Assembly (NCBI GenBank): GCA_010094045.1
Contig: ML986686.1
Coordinates: 62,001 to 126,000, forward strand
Direction of reading: 5' to 3'
DNA length: 64,000 bases
From: Lojkania enalia
Taxonomy: Eukaryota > Ascomycota > Dothideomycetes > Pleosporales
Shown: positions 14,302-26,803 of the stretch, piece by piece
How the letters are laid out: each line of letters starts with the position of its first letter
How positions within the stretch are numbered: the first letter of the stretch is position 1
The notes under the pieces: generated by a model
The model's database searches: none
The model's input: the letters and a program-made list of their open reading frames with translations, nothing else
What the model was told of the DNA's origin: nothing
Program-made: the position numbers and the translations under genes

Positions 14302-15987
14302 GCAACTCTTCATAGATCGAACGCATGAAGTACCTCACCCAAGTTAGCAAAACTTGAAATGAATGTATTATTATCTTGCTAGTGATTGCTATGGAGAAGT
14401 GAATTTTGGAAACAAGTTTGAAGCCAGCATACCTTTCTTAGTGATACCGGCTAGTGTATTTCTTCTATTCGGCTCAATTTTATACCAGATTCACGATATT
14501 CTTGTAAACGCCTTCGCCACACGCCATTCATTTTTCTCGTGGAGAGTTCCGTACCAATAAAACTCCACGATCTTTCCTCTACTTTTAAATCTTCACACGT
14601 TAGGACCAACAGAATTCGTTCATTCTAAAGCGATCTTTACAAGAGGATGAAGGGTGTACTTTTTGGTCGAGCTATAAGATCGTTTGAAATTTGCGCCAGT
14701 ACTGCGAAATATCGTCTTGCTGCCTAAGACCTGCGATCTGCCGGGTAACTTTAATACGACCCAGAGCTTCTGGTATGGATATATCTTATACCACCTCTTC
14801 AAATACATAGGCTCATAGAAGGAGTTTACATAATTGGAATCTTTATTTCTTACATTAATGCTTCGTGTAACCTTCGTCTCCGAACACTTACTATTACCAA
14901 GGTATTTTCGGCTGAAGATATCAACATTGTTAGTGCATTATATACCCTTGAATAGTTTTTATTATCGCCAACGATATTTTAAACATTATTTGAATAATTA
15001 CAACCTACGAGACTAAGCGTGTAGTATAGTGCAGTATGCGGAGAAACCGTATCTGTTCTCCTACTCCTTATGATTAGCGCTGTTTTGCTCGCCATTTCCT
15101 TCTCACAAATTCATAGACGGTAATCAGTGTTCATAATAGGCGAAAATGGTGTCGACGAGGCTGAATGGCATGATCGTCACGGATTGTTCTTCTTTAGACA
15201 GTGGCTGCAGATTCCCTGCAAGCCTCGAAACGCCTCTGCTAGGAAGGCAGGATTCACCTATAACGCCACCTCTGCTGCTCATACCACTCTATTTCTTCTC
15301 TACCGTCATATCTACAATTACAATTCACCGTTAAGGGTGCTCCGGCCTAAGAGGCTCTTTGTAGCTAAGGTGATGCATATAGCCGGTCGCCTTCCAAAGC
15401 GAAATCGTACATTAGAAGTGCTTAGATGTTGAAACCGCCATGGCGAATAACTTTCTGAGGGCCACCTCACATAGTCCTTGTTGAGATCAGCTGAGTGGAG
15501 GGTTCTACGAACTCCTGTTCTGCCCGAGACAGGCAAGTCAGGTCATATTCGCTGATACGGAGAGGCTTTGCCAGTCTCCCTCAACAAAAGGCGCCAGTAG
15601 CTATCTCCTGTTATCGCTCGGCCTGGTGATTTACAGAGGCAGTGCGTGACTGCCACTTCGATGGGCTTTGCTGCCTCAGTACCTAGTCGAAAGACAGAGC
15701 CTCTGGACGACTTAGACTCTACACCGACCCTCCATAACGGTTTGGTAACGAACCTCTGGTGCATAAAGGACGTCATGTTATAGGAGTAAACCTGAGGCTC
15801 TTGCATCTAGCTCACTCACAGCCTTACTGCTCCTCGTGCCTTGAGAGCTGAAAGTCGACAATCGGGCTCCTGTCGGACTACTCATAAAAGGCTCCTGATC
15901 GGCCCCGTGGAGCCCAAACTACATCGTATTGTCAGCCTACTTCAATGAGCAAGCATTTATACCGTTCTTGCACTATTCAACCCAGAA
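14302..15987. other. intergenic, AT-rich, no supported gene
   Basis: The first 700 bp are AT-rich and the rest is mixed. Open frames are at most about 100 codons, with no motif. The last few hundred bases are the likely promoter of the HET gene. No terminal repeats were found. Confidence 0.55.
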
Positions 15988-18264
15988 ATGCCCAAAACTG
16001 GAGTGTCGCTTCGATCAAATACCTCCTATCAAAAGACCATGGGTAGTGATACCTCTGCTCCGCACCCTGATAATGATGCAAAAGAGGTTGGGCTTCGGAA
16101 TATAAGCGGCAATGGTCGCAAGCGTAACCGGGAACATGCACTCTATGATGGTGAGGAAGCGTCTAGAAAGCGTATGCCTATCTTCTACAGCGTTCAAGAC
16201 TCCTGTTTTCTTAACATAGTAAAGAGAACTGATGAGCGAAAAGGCAGGACGTCCGACGCCACGGTCGCAATCTCGATGATAGATCCGTCTTCCACATCAT
16301 CTTCCGATATAGAGGGTGATAATGGATATCGATATAAAGAACTCGATGTTGGTGATATCCGGATCCTCACCGTGCACCCAAAATATCATGCCTCGAGCGA
16401 AGCGATTCTTGATTGCAGCTTGACGATCCGCAAGGAAGGGAGAGAATACAGAGATGACTATGAAGCGTTGTCGTACGTTTGGGGCGGCCAGGATCGCAAG
16501 CAGGAGATATATATTCGAAGCAAGAGTGGAACAAGAATACTTCGTGTGACAGAGAACCTCCTTTCCGCTTTGAAGCATTTACGGTTCCCTGATCGCCCTC
16601 GCAAATTTTGGGTTGATGCCGTCTGTATCGACCAGAGTAACCAGGATGAAGTAAATCGGCAAGTTCCGCTTATGTCGAAAATTTATAGCGAGGCGAAAAA
16701 TGTTTGCGTCTGGCTGGGCGAACGCGGTGATAACAGTGATCTTGCTATGAAGCTGTTGCCGAAGATTAGAAACCTTGAGGACTTCGAAAAGGACATTGAT
16801 GCGAACACTTCTTGCGAAGAATGGGATGCTCTGATCAAATTGATGGGGAGACACTGGTTTAGAAGGAGATGGGTTGTCCAAGAGATTGCGCTCGCACGCA
16901 GAGCAACCATTCATTGCGGTCTAGACGAGACCTCTTGGACTAATTTCTCGGAAGCCATCGCTCTCTTCCAAGATGGTGCTGCCCTGGTCAACGCTAAATT
17001 CAGAGAAGACAAGGAGTACAAACATGACGCCGACTACGTTGGAAATGTCGCTGCGTACCCGGCTAGTCGACTTGTAGTCGCCACGTCTAGGGTGGTTCGC
17101 AAGTCGAAGAACAATGATGTTGTCATGAAAGTGCGAGGTCTCGAGTACCTTGTTTCCACGTTGACCCCGTTTCAGGCCTTAAAGCCGGCAGATAGTATTT
17201 ACGCTGTGCTCTCTTTAGCTCAAGATGTACCTGGGTATTCAACAGTTATCGCACCAACAGCAACAATTGAGACGCAATCGAGTCAAGCTTCAGATGTTGA
17301 AGGAGATCTGGGGAAAAGTCGTGGGGGGCATCCGGTAGTACTTCAGGCGCTCAAGAAAATGAGGAAGATCTCGCGAAAGTATCCGGTCGACTACGGCAAG
17401 CCATTTACAGAGATATGTACAGACTTCTTGCGATTCGTATTCCGGACCTCTCAGTCGCTAGATATGATTTGCCGTCCTTGGGCCCCAAAGTCCGAAGTTA
17501 ATAATCTTCCAAGCTGGATTGTCACATTAAAGGAGGAGACACATGTACTCCGTCGTAACCGGAACACAATGATGCGAAGAAAAGCAGACATTTTGGTTGG
17601 CGATCCTGGCCAAAGCGCCTACAGTGCTTCGGGCCGATATCCTGCCGTTTGGACGATAGTCCCCGGCGCAAACAACGGCCAGATCAAACCAAAACTTATT
17701 GTCCAAGGTTTTATTCTCGACGAGATATCTGAAAAGGATGATGCTGCATCTGCGGGCGTGGTACCGGAGACATGGTTTCGCGTTGGAGGCTGGGACAGTG
17801 ACCAGGACGAATCTCCACCAGAAGAGTTTTGGCGGACTTTGGTGGCTGACAGAGACGGGGAAGGTGGGAATCCTCTGGCATGGTATCCGTTAGCTTGCAA
17901 ATATGCACTTCATCACTTTAATGATGAGGTCGACGCGGTGGACACAATGCGCGTAAGTGACGGGCTGGACGACCCGACACTCTTGAAACGGTATATGCAG
18001 CGTTTGCAATCTGTGATTTGGGGTCGTCGCCTGGCTCGAACTAAGGAACACCGATTCTTAGCCCTCATTCCCCAAATGGCGTTGGAGGAAGACGTGATTT
18101 GTATCATCCCTGGGGTTAGTGTCCCAGTTGTTTTGAGACAGAGAACAGTCGGCGGAGGCTTTGAATATGTGGGAGAGAGCTATGTGCATGGCATGATGGA
18201 CGGTGAGGCCTTTGGGATTAAAAGGAGGATGAGGACGGAATATCAAAAGTTTGAGCTTCACTAA
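15988..18264 (+). CDS. heterokaryon-incompatibility (HET) domain protein
   Basis: An intronless gene of 758 residues. The HET domain (PF06985) starts near residue 158 with YEALSYVWGG and continues through FWVDAVCIDQSN, NRQVPLMSKIYSEAKNVCVWLG and RRWVVQEIALA. HET proteins trigger cell death after fusion of incompatible hyphae, or act in related self/non-self responses. The domain is TIR-like in fold, and NADase activity is proposed for some members. The N-terminal 120 residues are polar and probably disordered. The C-terminal half has the usual variable regions of long HET proteins (FQALKPADSIYAVLSLA). There is no NACHT or WD40 part. The gene converges on the helicase-AAA gene (597 bp between stops). 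The start is the first ATG after in-frame stops. Confidence 0.93.
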   Translation: MPKTGVSLRSNTSYQKTMGSDTSAPHPDNDAKEVGLRNISGNGRKRNREHALYDGEEASRKRMPIFYSVQDSCFLNIVKRTDERKGRTSDATVAISMIDPSSTSSSDIEGDNGYRYKELDVGDIRILTVHPKYHASSEAILDCSLTIRKEGREYRDDYEALSYVWGGQDRKQEIYIRSKSGTRILRVTENLLSALKHLRFPDRPRKFWVDAVCIDQSNQDEVNRQVPLMSKIYSEAKNVCVWLGERGDNSDLAMKLLPKIRNLEDFEKDIDANTSCEEWDALIKLMGRHWFRRRWVVQEIALARRATIHCGLDETSWTNFSEAIALFQDGAALVNAKFREDKEYKHDADYVGNVAAYPASRLVVATSRVVRKSKNNDVVMKVRGLEYLVSTLTPFQALKPADSIYAVLSLAQDVPGYSTVIAPTATIETQSSQASDVEGDLGKSRGGHPVVLQALKKMRKISRKYPVDYGKPFTEICTDFLRFVFRTSQSLDMICRPWAPKSEVNNLPSWIVTLKEETHVLRRNRNTMMRRKADILVGDPGQSAYSASGRYPAVWTIVPGANNGQIKPKLIVQGFILDEISEKDDAASAGVVPETWFRVGGWDSDQDESPPEEFWRTLVADRDGEGGNPLAWYPLACKYALHHFNDEVDAVDTMRVSDGLDDPTLLKRYMQRLQSVIWGRRLARTKEHRFLALIPQMALEEDVICIIPGVSVPVVLRQRTVGGGFEYVGESYVHGMMDGEAFGIKRRMRTEYQKFELH

Positions 18265-18860
18265 TATGGAATGGAAAAGCATCTTATGGTAAGTCATAGC
18301 AAATTGCATGAATTGATTTTCAAATTGATATAATCTGGGAAATTAATTAGCCTATTATATTAATTAAAGCCAAAAAAAAAAAAAAGAAAAAAAATGAAAT
18401 GCGACTGTTAGACTTACCGGTGGTTCGGGGTGTAAAAGGCCCTTATGATACACTCTTCTAACTTTAGGTAGTTCGAAATGTATATGGAAGGGTTTTTCAT
18501 TGAGGAGTAATATTGTGATCAGGCTGGAATAATTTTATGGATAGCTAGAATTGATCGGATGCGGTTATTGGTTGCTACGCACTTCTGCTACATACTATGG
18601 GCCGATCCTTGCCAATTTTAAGCTGCGGTGAATCCTGACGCGACGCATTTTAGAGTTGACATGAAAGACCGGGAATCACGACAGCGCGACATTGATGTGA
18701 CGGCTAACGGAACATTCTAGGAGTAATGCATGTTTCCGATTTGTGGATCGTGCTGGCGTTCAACAAAATCAGCTCGTGTGTGTCATTCGATTTCAGGACC
18801 TTCATGTGCAACAAGTTGGTGGTGTAATAAACTTTCCTTCAAATTGTCTCTCCCTAAAAC
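18265..18860. other. intergenic between convergent genes
   Basis: It holds the 3' regions of the HET gene and the helicase-AAA gene. A purine tract (A-runs interrupted by G) lies at about 18371-18394. No gene or clear terminator motif was seen. Confidence 0.6.
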
Positions 18861-21800
18861 CTATAGTCCTAACTGAGCATCTGAAAGAAAATGAATCCCC
18901 CCGGAACATCTATATCCGCCAGCTTGCTTTATCCATAGAAAACCGGCAGGACATATTCCCAAATCTCGTAGCTTTTTCTGCGCTTTCCTATCCTTCTCCT
19001 TCTCCCTCTCAATTGCAGCTAGCTCTTGTTCTCTCCGCCTCCTTTCCAGTTCCAGCTGTATCCTCTCCGATTCTTGCTGCCACCTCTCCTGTTCGTCTGC
19101 GGCTGCTTTCTCAGCCTGTTTAAGTTCCTCAAGGCGCTGCTCCTTCTGTATCATTTCCTCTTGAAGGCGCTTTTCCTTTTTTTCTCGTTCTATGGCAGCT
19201 CGTTTGTCGATTTGGAGCTGATGCCACAATTCATCTGATACTCCGGGATCTCGAACATCTACCGTGCTCTCAAGACGCTTTGGCTTTACTTGGACTTGCC
19301 CAGAAATTTTGGGATGGGTCTCTTTCTCTTCATCCTGGATGGGTGGAGGCTGAGCTGAGGTCGTCGTGGTAGCTTTGGACATATTTACTTGCGGTAGAAT
19401 CTGTTGCTGGGTGTTTGGGGATCGAAGCAAGGGCATCTGGATCGCATTTCGGGTCTTTCCAACTGCTTTTTCGCGTTTGGATCGCTCTGCGTACATGTTC
19501 TCTAAGGCTGAAAGGACGGAATGTTCTGTAAGAACTAGATTGGTAATGGGCGGTTTGGCAGATGCAAGAAGCTTGCTGAATATTGCTTTCGAGAGGGTGC
19601 TCACATCTCGGCCATTGCCCCATGATTTCAGTTTCGATAGATTATCGAATAGAGTGAGGATCCTCTGACGTAGCTCAGCAGAGGGAGGTGTAAGGACGGA
19701 TAGATCTAATGGCGCTTTCTTCTTCCTGCCCTCCAGCAATTTTGTCAATAGCTCGAAGCAGAATTCTGGGGTCATGTGAGGGAAATTAACCACCTCTGGA
19801 AAGCGACTACTGAGTCCCGGGTTGATGGAAAGGAGCCGATCAATGTCTTCATCATATCCAGCCAAGATAACAATCAGTTTCTGGGCGTACTTCGGCTTAG
19901 TCAAACAGTCAACCAGCTCATCCATCGCTTCGGTGGCGAATCCACCGTCTGCGAGACGGTATGCTTCGTCAATGAAAAGAACTTTGCCTAGAGCCTTTTC
20001 CAATAACTTCTGCACTTTTGGACCAGTTTGACCGACGTATTGACCAATCATATCTGTGGCTGAATACTCCTCAACTTTGGCTTGCGCAAGAAAGCCCATG
20101 TCGTAGAATACTTTGCCCATCTTCTGCGCCGTGGTCGTTTTTCCCGTGCCTATTTCAGTTAGTCATCGTATACTAAAGCTGGAAATGATTATTATTACAT
20201 ACCTGGTGGCCCTTTAAACAGGAAATTGAACGGTATCTGCTCGCGAGGATCCATTCCTAAGGCCTTCATATTGGCAGCAGTTGTCTGATAGCCATGGAAC
20301 TGCTTGATCAGTTCATCGCATCCTATAACGTCTTGGAAAAGTAGCGGCAAATTAGTTGCTGCTCGTTCTCCTCTATCAAAATCGGGATCGAAATCGATTG
20401 CCTCGAATATATCTGGATATTTTGACTTGCCAGTAGACACATGTTTCTGATGTAGGGCCTTGGCCTTGTCGAGAACTATATCCACTTCCCCAGCATTTCC
20501 GAAGTTCTGTCGATTACGAGCGCGGCGAAGCATATCCATTGCGACCTGTTTCCCCTGGTCTGTGGCTTTGAAGCCCACATCTTTAAGCTTGAGATCTAAT
20601 ATGCTACGCAGTTCACTATCTGTGAAATCTTCGAAGACGAATGCAGAGTCTAGAGGAAATCGGCGGGCCAATCCCGGATTCACATCGCGAAACATCTCTT
20701 CCATTTGGTCCTTATAGCCGAGTAGAAGGACGCATCGGTCTTCGCCAGGGGTACTTTGGACTTCCGCGACTATAGTATCAATTACGGCCATCTTGTATGG
20801 GTCAGCAGGTGCGCTTCCTGCAAGCATATATGCTTCATCGATGATCAAGACTTTGCCGATTGTTGACGCTAAAATCGCTTTAGTATTCTGCTCCGACTGC
20901 CCCAAAGCGCCACCAACAAAATCTGAAGGATTCTTTACTACAACTATAGCCATGTTAATGTCGCCAAACCATTATTGCGCTGGGAGGACTGACCTTCACC
21001 GTTCGATAGTAGACCAATGTCAGCTAGAATGCGACCATAAAGCTTTGCGACTGACGTCTTGCCTGTACCGGGGGATCCTATGAAGCATTTGTTCAACGAA
21101 TACTGGACAGGTGGTTTTTCATCCAACTCGCGCTGGTAGTTGTATTGGATTCCATCCAAGAGGATCTGCACAGATTCTTTCACGGATTGTAAACCAATGA
21201 GTTTCTTCAACCGTGCCCAAGCTTGATTATTCTTGAGCACAGAAGAAGGTTCCGGCCCAATCAAGTCTTCCTTCGTCAATATGTTGTCCATAGGCTTTGA
21301 CCCTCGTCGGCGTTCTTTGCGCAGTCGTTTCGCTTGACGTTCGGTTATTTTTGAAAGCATATTTTGGACTTCCCGGGCATTTCCAAATCCGTCGCGGCCT
21401 CTTCCGCTTCCAATTCGGCGACAGACAATCCGCATGTATAGGCCATTCAGGCCGCCTTCTAAATTCATGCGACCTTTATACCTTTCCTTGATGTAATGAC
21501 TTAGTATCTGTTGAAGCTCTGCATCATCATAGTCTTGGAACTCCATCTGCTTTGGAATGCGACTCGGAATGCCTGGATTGTGGGCGAAGAAGGCTGTTCT
21601 CTAGCATTAGCTTCATAGATTAGAGTTTACTTTCAAATACGTGCCTTCCATTTGTTTATGATAGCCAGCCAAGACAAACACAATTTTTCCGGTGAGATTC
21701 TCGATTTCTGAGAGCAAATAGTCTAGAACGGCCTTGCCACCGTAACTGTTGCCAGAGACTAATTGGTATGCTTCGTCAATGAAAAACACGCCGCCGCCTT

Positions 21801-24800
21801 CTTGCAGAATCTTGTCAATATTGGCTTTGCAGGCCGAGACACCATCATTAGCTAGCGAAGACCCGGAAATCTCGAAAAAGAAACTGCCTGGCAAAGCACC
21901 TACTTCGACCAGGAATTTGGCATATATGCGTGCGACTGTAGTTTTCCCTGCGTAACATGATTAATTTTTGGAGACCTCAGATGCACCTTAAGGGCTTACC
22001 GGTCCCTGGATTTCCTAATAATGCTGCACCAAACCTTTCGCCCTTGAGTGAGACGTTTTGTCGTATGATCGTGTCAATTTTAGCTTTGATAGCAAGAAAC
22101 TCTTCTTTTACTGATTCGAGACCTGTCATATAGAGTGAGCTGTATCATGAATAACGGTTGCATATACTTACCTATCATCTTCATCAAAGAATCAAGGGCT
22201 TCATTTTCCGCTCCTTCGAATTTCTTCTGCCACTCCCATTCCTCATGCGCTTCACTCTTCACTGGGTCTGTATCGTGTTTGCTGTCATTGATCGTGCTTT
22301 TGGAAGCATTGGGGGCCTGTTGCGATGTGTCCGGTTGCGGCTTTGACTGTCGTTTAGGGGGATAATTTGTGACTTCATTTGACGTTGTCGATTGGGAACC
22401 TTGGGTATTTGCCAAGGAATCCAGCGCTGCACTTCTGGTTTTCTTGCCGACTTTGTACTTCAAATTTGCCAGATCTTGCTTCATCTGTGACAGGGTATTC
22501 TTTTGATCTTCTTCATCTGCTTGATTCTTCAGTAGACTTTTTTGATGATCGATTTCGTTTTGAATTTCCGCAAGTTTGCTCGCATATGCCTGTTGCTTTG
22601 CTTGACGCTCCTGCTCTAATTTATGATCACGCTGGCGTTTCTTCTCTCTCTTACTTGCCTCGGCCTCGCATCTCTTACATATTGCCGCGGCTACGTCGTG
22701 GCATTTTCTAGTAATTTTATGGTTTTGGGGACATTGTGACGTGAGAATAGCCATGCATTTCATTTTTGAATGGTCTTGAAGCTGATGGCATTTATGAGGG
22801 CAGTTGTGGATGCGGCAGTTGAGGATTTTCCCGCTATTATAGTATTAGCATTGGAACGGCTGAGTTCGCGTTACTCACCAAGCTTCCTCACATCCTCCAT
22901 CAGGACATTTAATATCAAACTCTGCTTTGGTCCGGATAAGCGCCTTCCGGTCCGGGTGCTGTTCACACCTCAATGGAAAACCATTGTAAATATGGCCCCC
23001 ACTCTTCAATTTCTCCATTAGCGGGATCCAAACATCCTTGCCTTTGCGACTATTCATGAAAGTATCTGCATTCCCAATCATGATTAGAGCATTCCTGGCT
23101 CTCGACAAAAGCACGTTGACTCTTTGAGGTGCTGCCATAAATCCGATGTCTCCCACGCTGTTGCTACGACAGAGCGAAACAATGACTATATCGCTTTCTT
23201 CTCCTTGATAATTATCTGTGGAAGTTTAGCGGAATTCTTCGGGTGATACTGAGTTCGATAGTTGCCGAGTGGAGTTATGTCAATTGAAAATATTTTTGAT
23301 AGAGGCATCATAAGATATCCTTCAGTCTGTGAGCAAAACAAGACCAATTTATGATCTGTAGCGGACCTTGAGTCGGTGTTGACACATTTCCACCCAGCGA
23401 ACTTCGAATATATACAACAGAGCCCCTTACCTATAGTTGAGATTCTGATTTTCCTTTTCGACACATCTGCACCGGCTGGTGAAAGCAAACCAGCGCGAAT
23501 AAGTTCGAATGAATCCAGGTCGTTCAAGATAGGGTCATTCTCTCTCGACAGAGTCCTGACTAAAGTGTACAGTTGGCCTAAATAGGGCGTCAGAACAACT
23601 AGCTGGTCCGTCCCGTACCCTTGCTGCCCAAGGTATCGGACGCATTTTAGGACCATTTCAACCTCATATTGATTCTCTTTGCTAGACTTTGCATCCTCAT
23701 CCCGACGATCTGCGATCCGGTCAGCATTGAGTTCGGGTTGGTTGTGCGAAAAGAAAATGACATTGTCTTGAAACCCCCTAAGCCGAGGTCTATTTGCAGT
23801 CTTTGAGGCATCTTCGAGTTCGGGATACGTCAAATGCCGAACAAGACAAGATATTTCCGGACGCATTCTATGCTGTCGGTTTAAGGTGGTATGGGGCACA
23901 CCGGCAACAACCAATCTTTCGAATAAGGACTGGTTCAGATTATACCCGTCTCCCTTTTCTATGGTCAAAGCGTAATTATTGACTTTTGGGCGCAGCTGCT
24001 TATGGTCGCCAATTAACACTAGCTGTTTCGTGTCCGGGGTCATTGCCGTAAGAGTATGACTTTCTAGAATCTCACCCGCTTCTTCCACAAGTATAATACC
24101 CAGGGAAGCCTTCTGCAGTTCTTCAGTGTATTTTGCAGCCGCAGTGGTGGTGCATCCAATGATGCGTTTCTGGGCAATGATATGCGAGATCCTCTGTTGG
24201 AAAAGCCGAGTGAGACGCTCTTGACACTGGTTGTATATCTCCACCAAGTTACAGATCTCGGACACCTGTTCTTCAAGTATTTGTTGAACCCAGCGATCTA
24301 TGTGGGTTTTCCTTGCTTTAGGATCCATAGCCCAGACATTTGGAAACTCGGTTTGGGCAGTTACCCGGTAAACTCCCGCATCTTTGCCAGTTGACCACCG
24401 GTCCAGTAAGTAGTGAGGGCCAACTCGTTTGCCATGTGCACCAACAACAGTCATACCGTCGTCTTCATCGGGGATACTGAAAGCATCAAAAAACTCCGAA
24501 TCATCAGAGAATTCTAAATACTCAAGTAAAATCCCTGCGTTGATTTGAGCATTTCGGAATTGGGCGACCTTCTTGGCCAAAGCAGCCTGATAGCTCTCGG
24601 TGAGAGACTTTTCCTCCTGAATCATGGCGTATGTTTGTCTACTCATCTTATAAGTGCCCATTTGTTCGGATATCCTCAAAGCCTTTGTGCTTGCAGTATA
24701 TTTCTGACCGAGTCGAACAATGGATGCTGAAGGAATTCCGATGCTCTTGAGGTCATCGAGAAACTGGTCTAACGCATGGTTCGTGTAAGTCTGGACTAGT

Positions 24801-26383
24801 ATCGTCTCACTCGTGTGATCATGAAGTATTTTTGCAATGAGAGCACCGATGAATGACTTTCCGGTTCCTAGATTGGTTAAAATATAAAACACATATTTAA
24901 GACTCAGGGTCATACCTGGGGGCCCTTGAATAAGGCTGACCTTTTTGGTCAACCCAGATATCAGCGAGTCTGCCTGTGCAGAATCAAGTTGGATGCTTTT
25001 GGGAGTATCAAGAGTATGTTGAAGATCATTTTCCCACTTCGCACGTATTGTCTGGACGATTCCTTTTGGAGCAATGCCAGAGACTGCTTCGCTCGCCCCG
25101 GGTGAGAAGTCAAGTAGTTGCTCTTGTAGCGGGATATCATGCATGCTCTGCAGTCGTTGAAGAATAGGTTCATAAGCAAAGACGGCCGTGTCAACTTGGA
25201 CGAATTGGAGTACCGTTGCGCTTTTACTGGCAAGTAGAACTTTCCCAAAGGAGACCTCATCAGCGACCCGTAGAACGATAATTGGTTGATTTCGGGCAAG
25301 CAAATCCTCATCCCTGTCGACATTTGCAAACGCGAGCACCGTCCCATCGCTAATAAGGCATCCAAAGGATTGATGCTTGAGGAAGTTCTTATTTTCGATG
25401 ATGTATTGCTTCCTGATTCCTGCACCTCGTAGATTGGACAGTTGCGGGATGGGTTCCATACATCGGAGTTTTAGAGAGCAGAACTTTCGTTTTGACTCAG
25501 TTCCGCATTCTATCCCATCAAACTTTAGGTTCGTAAAAACAAATTTGCGGCGACCCCGTTTTTGGCCAGTGGCAATTTGATAATCTTGGCGTAATTCACC
25601 TAGGAAGTCCTCTCGTAGTAGACGGAACTGATTATCTAAATGCATTAGGCCGCGACTTTCTTTCTCGGCAGAATGAATTGCGTCAGCTCGTCTATAAAAG
25701 GGTCGTCCTGTACAGGCGAATTCGTCTGGAGTTGGTATCACCTGTACAAGCCGGTAATTCACGTGATCGTTATCATGTCGACCCCCAGGTCCCTCTGCTG
25801 CGTCCGATGACGTACTGCTGAGAACATGTTTGATCTTCTGTCCTAGCACTCGAATTTCTAGAGTGGGTCCAGTGACAAGAGATTTGTCATTGGTAATTCG
25901 TTCGGCAATATCTCGTACATATGGCATCTCTCCGCTGTGAGAGCAGAGGATTTCAAGTAGCAGCCAGGCGAATGCATGAGTAGCTTGTTCTGAAAGGATA
26001 TGAGCATGATATGCTTCGACTAAGGTGTTCCAGAATGTTGGAGGCTCAACGATCTGTTCAATGACGCGATTTTGGAAGTGACCGCTGTAGAGCTGCTTGA
26101 GAGAAGGGTCTAAAAGGTATTGAAGAGCCGAAGCACCAGGCCCATTCAGGAAGCTACTTTCCCTAGAAAAGCGAAAGGACTTGGCAATAGCCGCCAGACC
26201 CCCAGGAGCCGCTATGAGATTTTCAAGACACTTTGGTGCATCCTGTTGGGCACATAAAGCCTCAAGAAATCTGTTCCCATCTGCCGTGCTCTTTAACTGC
26301 CGATGGCCATGGATGACCGCGTTGAAAAGCTTCGTTAGCCTCGCCAACCGCTTCGTGATGTCCTCCTGATCGACCATAGCCAT
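18861..26383 (-). CDS. ZNFX1/UPF1-like SF1 helicase fused to three CbxX/CfqX-type AAA+ ATPases
   Basis: Nine exons: complement 24916-26383, 23431-24867, 22879-23215, 22172-22833, 22000-22122, 21645-21947, 20994-21593, 20203-20943, 18861-20149; 2319 residues. The helicase has Walker A GPPGTGKS at 487-494, LVEEAGEIL near 750, GDHKQLRP, LNRQHRM, DNYQGEESDIVIVS and NVLLSRAR. About residues 1045-1110 are Cys/His-rich (CPDGGCEEAC, CRIHNCPHKCHQL), like an NFX1-type finger. A coiled linker follows. The AAA+ modules have Walker A at 1338-1345, 1616-1623 and 1888-1895 and Walker B FFIDEAYQL, LIIDEAYML, LFIDEAYRL. A charged coiled coil ends in CPAGFLWIKQAGGYRCSGG. Relatives act in RNA surveillance (UPF1, ZNFX1), and CbxX AAA+ proteins remodel other proteins; the job of the fusion is unknown. 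One intron (21594-21644) is GC-AG. I infer an intact gene. Confidence 0.9.
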
Positions 26384-26803
26384 GAGGGTTAGATCTCGAT
26401 ACCGTATTCGTCCAGGAAACTTTTATGATTTAAGTAGTCGCGAATAATGGTGCGACTGACATTTGCTTCCCTGGTGTTCTTTATTTCTTCCGAAAGAGGG
26501 GCCGTTCAGGTTTCTAGCTACTGCGATATGATTCCATGAGACCTAGCCGCCCGCAATAATTGGGAGATTGGAGGCTGTGCTACTGCAGAAAGCTGTTTTT
26601 GGCTAACGCCTGCACCTTCTGATAGCCTGATAGAAGTTTGAGGCCTATCGTTAATGTTGTGCCACATGAGCATGGAACAATCAACGCCGCGTTTCACCCC
26701 GCACAGCCTAGCATCATCAGGCAGCCATGAATCACGTTAACACCCTCTTATTTTTTAACATTTCCGAATAATTTCATAATTTTGTCCCTCAAATACGTTC
26801 ACA
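26384..26803. promoter_or_regulatory. shared divergent promoter of the helicase-AAA and RG-rich genes
   Basis: 420 bp separate the two start codons. A head-to-head pair this close is likely to be co-regulated. I see no clear TATA box or named operator. Confidence 0.55.
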
